From Exiguobacterium profundum (GTDB lineage Bacteria; Bacillota; Bacilli; Exiguobacteriales; Exiguobacteriaceae), in the NCBI RefSeq assembly GCF_001909285.1, contig NZ_MRSV01000001.1, positions 639,331 to 703,330 on the forward strand: a stretch of DNA of 64,000 nucleotides, written 5' to 3'. This document shows positions 61,541 to 64,000 of the stretch, piece after piece (the stretch's first letter is position 1; every line of letters begins with the position of its first letter). The translations under genes and the position numbers were made by a program. The notes beneath the pieces are model-generated. The model saw nothing but the letters and a program-made list of their open reading frames with translations, made no database searches and had not been told where the DNA came from.

Positions 61541-62371
61541 ATGGATTGGCAGTTAGTCCTGCAGTATGCCTGGATCGTCGTCGTACTCGTCGGTTTGGAA
61601 GGCTTGTTATCTGCAGACAACGCGCTCGTCTTGGCCGTTATGGTCAAGCACTTGCCGCGTACAGAGCAGAAGAAGGCATTATTTTATGGACTCCTCGGGG
61701 CATTTGTTTTCCGATTTATCGCATTGTTCTTGATCTCGTTCTTGATCAACGTATGGCAAGTTCAGGCACTCGGTGCGCTTTACTTAATCGGGATGAGTGC
61801 GCGACACCTGTATATGACCTATAAGGCGAGAAAGATGGAGCCGAAGCAAGATTTGGCGGCCGAGGCGAAGGAAGAGACGGCTGTCACGGAGAAGCAAAAA
61901 ACAAAAAAAGAATTTTGGCTCACTGTCGCAAAAGTCGAGTTTGCGGACATCGCTTTTGCCGTCGACTCAATCTTGGCAGCGGTCGCGCTTGCGGTCAGCT
62001 TGCCACCACTCGGTCTAGGTGAAATCGGTGGGATTGACTCGGGTCAGTTCTTCGTCGTCTTGACCGGTGGACTCATCGGGGTCGTCTTGATGCGATTCGC
62101 AGCTCGGATTTTCGTCAAGTTGCTTCATCAGCGTCCGACACTTGAAACGGCCGCTTTCATCATCGTCGGTTGGGTCGGGGTCAAGTTGACGGTGCTCGTA
62201 CTTGAACACCCTGGTTTCAAGGAATTGATTGCCGGAACACCATTCGAATTCATGGGACTCCCAGACGGGTTCGTCCACTCGACAGCTTGGACGATTTTCT
62301 TCTGGTCGGTCATGGTCGGGATTGCGACATGGGGCTGGTTCTCATCGAAACCGACAGCGGTCAAACAATAA
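61541..62371 (+). CDS. TerC-family membrane protein
   Basis: 276-residue protein with about seven helices. GLEGLLSADNALVLAVMVKH (residues 19-38) and VEFADIAFAVDSILAAVAL carry the acidic residues conserved in TerC, a family now linked to metal (notably Mn2+) export and metallation of secreted proteins. AAAAAAGGAG precedes the ATG. Bacillus relatives often have a yybP-ykoY manganese riboswitch; none is visible in the 250 bases upstream, which contain only an imperfect AATCCTTCA repeat at 61408-61443. Confidence 0.9.
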   Translation: MDWQLVLQYAWIVVVLVGLEGLLSADNALVLAVMVKHLPRTEQKKALFYGLLGAFVFRFIALFLISFLINVWQVQALGALYLIGMSARHLYMTYKARKMEPKQDLAAEAKEETAVTEKQKTKKEFWLTVAKVEFADIAFAVDSILAAVALAVSLPPLGLGEIGGIDSGQFFVVLTGGLIGVVLMRFAARIFVKLLHQRPTLETAAFIIVGWVGVKLTVLVLEHPGFKELIAGTPFEFMGLPDGFVHSTAWTIFFWSVMVGIATWGWFSSKPTAVKQ

Positions 62372-62408
62372 AAAGTGGTCTCTCGTTTTTAAGCGAGAGA
62401 CCTTTTCT
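62371..62408. terminator. Bidirectional terminator
   Basis: GGTCTCTCG / CGAGAGACC nine-base stem extended by A/T pairs, between terC and mtnD. Confidence 0.85.
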
Positions 62409-62941
62409 TATGCAGTTACATTCTCTTTGTCGTAAATCGGTACCCAGCCTTCAGTCGTCACGAAAATACGAACGGCGACGACTTGGCGGTCTTCTTGTAA
62501 TGTGAAGTAATGACGTGTGTTGACCGGCACGGAGATGAGATCACCTGGATTGAGTTCGATATTGAAGTATCCGCGTTCTGCATCGTCAATCGCAAAGATG
62601 CCGTGACCACTGACGATGAAACGAACCTCGTCATCTGTATGATGATGCTCTTTTTGGAAGTTGATTAGCAGTTCATCTAAATTCGGTGTCGCATCGGATA
62701 GCGAGATGACGTCAGCCGTCTTGTAGCCACGTCGTGCTGATACATCTTGAATCTCGTCACGGAACGTCGCCAAGATGGCTTCTTTGTCTTCGTCTGTCAG
62801 TTGGTAATTTTCCTGAAGAGAAGCCGGTAACTTTGCGATGTCCCATGCTTCGTAAAGGATGTCTCGTGATTCTAAAAAGGCACGTACCTCTTGTTGGTCG
62901 CTGACGCGTTCTTCTGTTTGTTGGAAATAAATCGTTGCCAT
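62408..62941 (-). CDS. mtnD: Acireductone dioxygenase
   Basis: 177-residue cupin enzyme of methionine salvage that oxidises the acireductone to 2-keto-4-methylthiobutyrate and formate (Fe form). EHHHTDDEVRFIVSG supplies the metal-binding histidines and glutamate (near residue 100), and the distal histidine is in VPVNTRHYFTL. AAGGAGG precedes the ATG; it follows mtnB by 13 bases and ends the operon at a terminator. Confidence 0.95.
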   Translation of the reverse strand: MATIYFQQTEERVSDQQEVRAFLESRDILYEAWDIAKLPASLQENYQLTDEDKEAILATFRDEIQDVSARRGYKTADVISLSDATPNLDELLINFQKEHHHTDDEVRFIVSGHGIFAIDDAERGYFNIELNPGDLISVPVNTRHYFTLQEDRQVVAVRIFVTTEGWVPIYDKENVTA

Positions 62942-62954
62942 GTTGAATTCCTCC

Positions 62955-63572
62955 TTATGAATGGACGCCTAAGGCGCGTAATTTTAATGAATAGCTGAAC
63001 AAAAATTCATATGCTTCTAAATAACGTTTTGCCGCAGCTGGCGTCTCGCCCCAAACGGTGATTCCGTGGTTCCGAATGAGGACGGCACCGGCATCGCTTG
63101 TGACGTGTGTGGCGAAAGCGCGAGCGAGCATCGGGATATCCGCGTGGTTCTCGATAATCGGGATTCGTACACTGGCCGTCTCTTCCCAATAACCGAGCGC
63201 TTTGATGATTTCTTGACCTGTGAACGTAACATGACCTTTTGCAGCATACAGTTCCGAGATGACGTTATTGTCGACCGTATGCACGTGAAGCGAACATGTT
63301 GCGTTCGTATTGTTGAAGATATCGACATGTAACAACGTCTCAGCCGACGGTTTGCCTGTCTGCTCTCCAATCAATTGACCGGTCGCATCAACGAGGACGA
63401 AATCTTCATCGGTGCGCTTTCGTTTATCACGACCGCTTGCCGTCACAAGGAATGTCAATGGGTCATCTGATACGCGGATCGCCAGGTTCCCGCTCGTTCC
63501 GGGGAACCAGTCTCGTGCGGCGAGCTCGTCTTTAATGTCGGCAAGTTCTCCCCACCGTTCTTGCACAGTCAT
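62955..63572 (-). CDS. mtnB: Methylthioribulose-1-phosphate dehydratase
   Basis: 205-residue class II aldolase-fold dehydratase of the methionine salvage pathway. [17 protein letters not shown], the zinc-binding [12 protein letters not shown] and the [18 protein letters not shown] loop are characteristic. AAAGGAG is 7 bases before the ATG, which overlaps the mtnX stop. Order mtnX-mtnB-mtnD is as in Bacillus mtnWXBD. Confidence 0.95.
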   Translation of the reverse strand: MTVQERWGELADIKDELAARDWFPGTSGNLAIRVSDDPLTFLVTASGRDKRKRTDEDFVLVDATGQLIGEQTGKPSAETLLHVDIFNNTNATCSLHVHTVDNNVISELYAAKGHVTFTGQEIIKALGYWEETASVRIPIIENHADIPMLARAFATHVTSDAGAVLIRNHGITVWGETPAAAKRYLEAYEFLFSYSLKLRALGVHS

Positions 63573-64000
63573 ACGTTCACTCCTTTCATATGAGCTGAGA
63601 TATCGTAGAATGTCTCGAACGGAATATGTCGAATTCCTTCCGCATCACATAGCGAAATCAATTGCCCCCGTGCATACACGACGTCGGCACGTTTGGCGAT
63701 TTCAAAGTCGGTGACGGAGTCCCCGATGACAATCAACGTGTCGGTAGGTGAGACAATCTGTCGGGCAATCGTCGGCTTGCAGCATCCACAATCGTTCGAA
63801 CAATGGACATCGCATGTATGAGGCCAGGTGACGTGTGCCGTCTCTCCAGAGAAATCAACATGATTGCAGTAGATGTGTTCCGGTTCGACGTAACCTTCTA
63901 GAATCGGATGGACGAAAAAGTCCATTCCGCCACTGACGACATCAAATCGAAAGCCGCATGACTGTGTCTCCTGTAAAAACTCGATAAACCCTGGTCGAAA
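63569..64000 (-). CDS. mtnX: HK-MTPenyl-1-P phosphatase, N-terminus beyond the window
   Basis: C-terminal part (about 143 residues) of the HAD phosphatase that dephosphorylates 2-hydroxy-3-keto-5-methylthiopentenyl-1-phosphate in methionine salvage. [19 protein letters not shown] contains HAD motif II (SGG), and [20 protein letters not shown] is motif IV. The cysteine-rich [14 protein letters not shown] segment is typical of MtnX. The reading frame is open to the window edge, so the start and any S-box riboswitch lie outside. Confidence 0.92.
   Translation of the reverse strand, partial: FRPGFIEFLQETQSCGFRFDVVSGGMDFFVHPILEGYVEPEHIYCNHVDFSGETAHVTWPHTCDVHCSNDCGCCKPTIARQIVSPTDTLIVIGDSVTDFEIAKRADVVYARGQLISLCDAEGIRHIPFETFYDISAHMKGVNV

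Overview
The window looks like a chromosomal segment of a low-to-mid GC Gram-positive of the Bacillales, most probably Exiguobacterium. This is inferred from strong AGGAGG ribosome binding sites, T-box leaders, CcpA/Fur/LexA/ARG-type operators of Bacillus form, HemQ, a Crp/Fnr-family ArcR beside an arc operon, and a MurE that lacks the diaminopimelate DNPR motif (Exiguobacterium has L-Lys peptidoglycan). No rRNA, tRNA, CRISPR array, prophage or insertion sequence was seen. Almost every transcription unit ends in a clear hairpin terminator, often shared by convergent genes.

Layout. 1-4.9 kb: the 5' part of kynureninase (leftward), a Cof-type HAD phosphatase, an unexplained 0.57 kb gap that ends in a terminator, a tiny membrane protein, and an ABC-F ATPase behind a leader-peptide/attenuator region. 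5-17.9 kb: an EamA transporter, a Gfo/Idh oxidoreductase, an ECF sigma/anti-sigma pair, a second HAD phosphatase, a region-2-only sigma-like protein, a probable LexA-controlled WYL/HhH pair, a MurE-type ligase, a YflT stress protein, a YhdH/YhfP oxidoreductase, a YueD-like SDR, a GNAT/serine hydrolase pair and a PAS-GGDEF protein. 17.9-21.2 kb: a sodium:solute symporter and MgtE. 21.3-33.2 kb: the arginine deiminase operon arcABDC with an ARG box, a CcpA-controlled GH31 glycosidase, ArcR and CydDC.

33.2-49.1 kb: a probable Fur-controlled small RNA lies between cydC and a membrane protein gene. It is followed by a LytS-type-sensor GGDEF protein, MsrAB, a DUF2252 protein, a YwdI-like protein, a frameshifted rhodanese behind a CsoR/CstR-like operator, a HAD phosphatase, a GabD-type dehydrogenase, a PlsY-like protein translationally coupled to an unusual GNAT-aminotransferase fusion, an ABC1/UbiB kinase, a TRIC-type channel, a DUF423 protein, a coiled-coil M23 cell-wall peptidase and an amino acid permease. 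49.1-54.1 kb: tandem Trp T-boxes lead trpDCFBA (no trpE or trpG here). 54.1-64 kb: a cation/proton antiporter, an ATP-grasp protein, HemQ, Pta, an intact rhodanese, FolE2, TerC, and the methionine-salvage genes mtnX-mtnB-mtnD, with mtnX running off the right edge.

The most notable non-coding finding is the transcription unit at about 33.16-33.36 kb. It has a consensus promoter with an overlapping Fur box, about 165 nt of RNA with three successive C-rich hairpin loops, and an intrinsic terminator, which is the architecture of an iron-sparing regulatory RNA. Other points worth a second look are the ABC-F attenuator, the CstR-like operator on the broken rhodanese, the PlsY-like/GNAT-aminotransferase pair, an SOS box on two small genes, and many A/T homopolymers of 10 or more inside coding genes.
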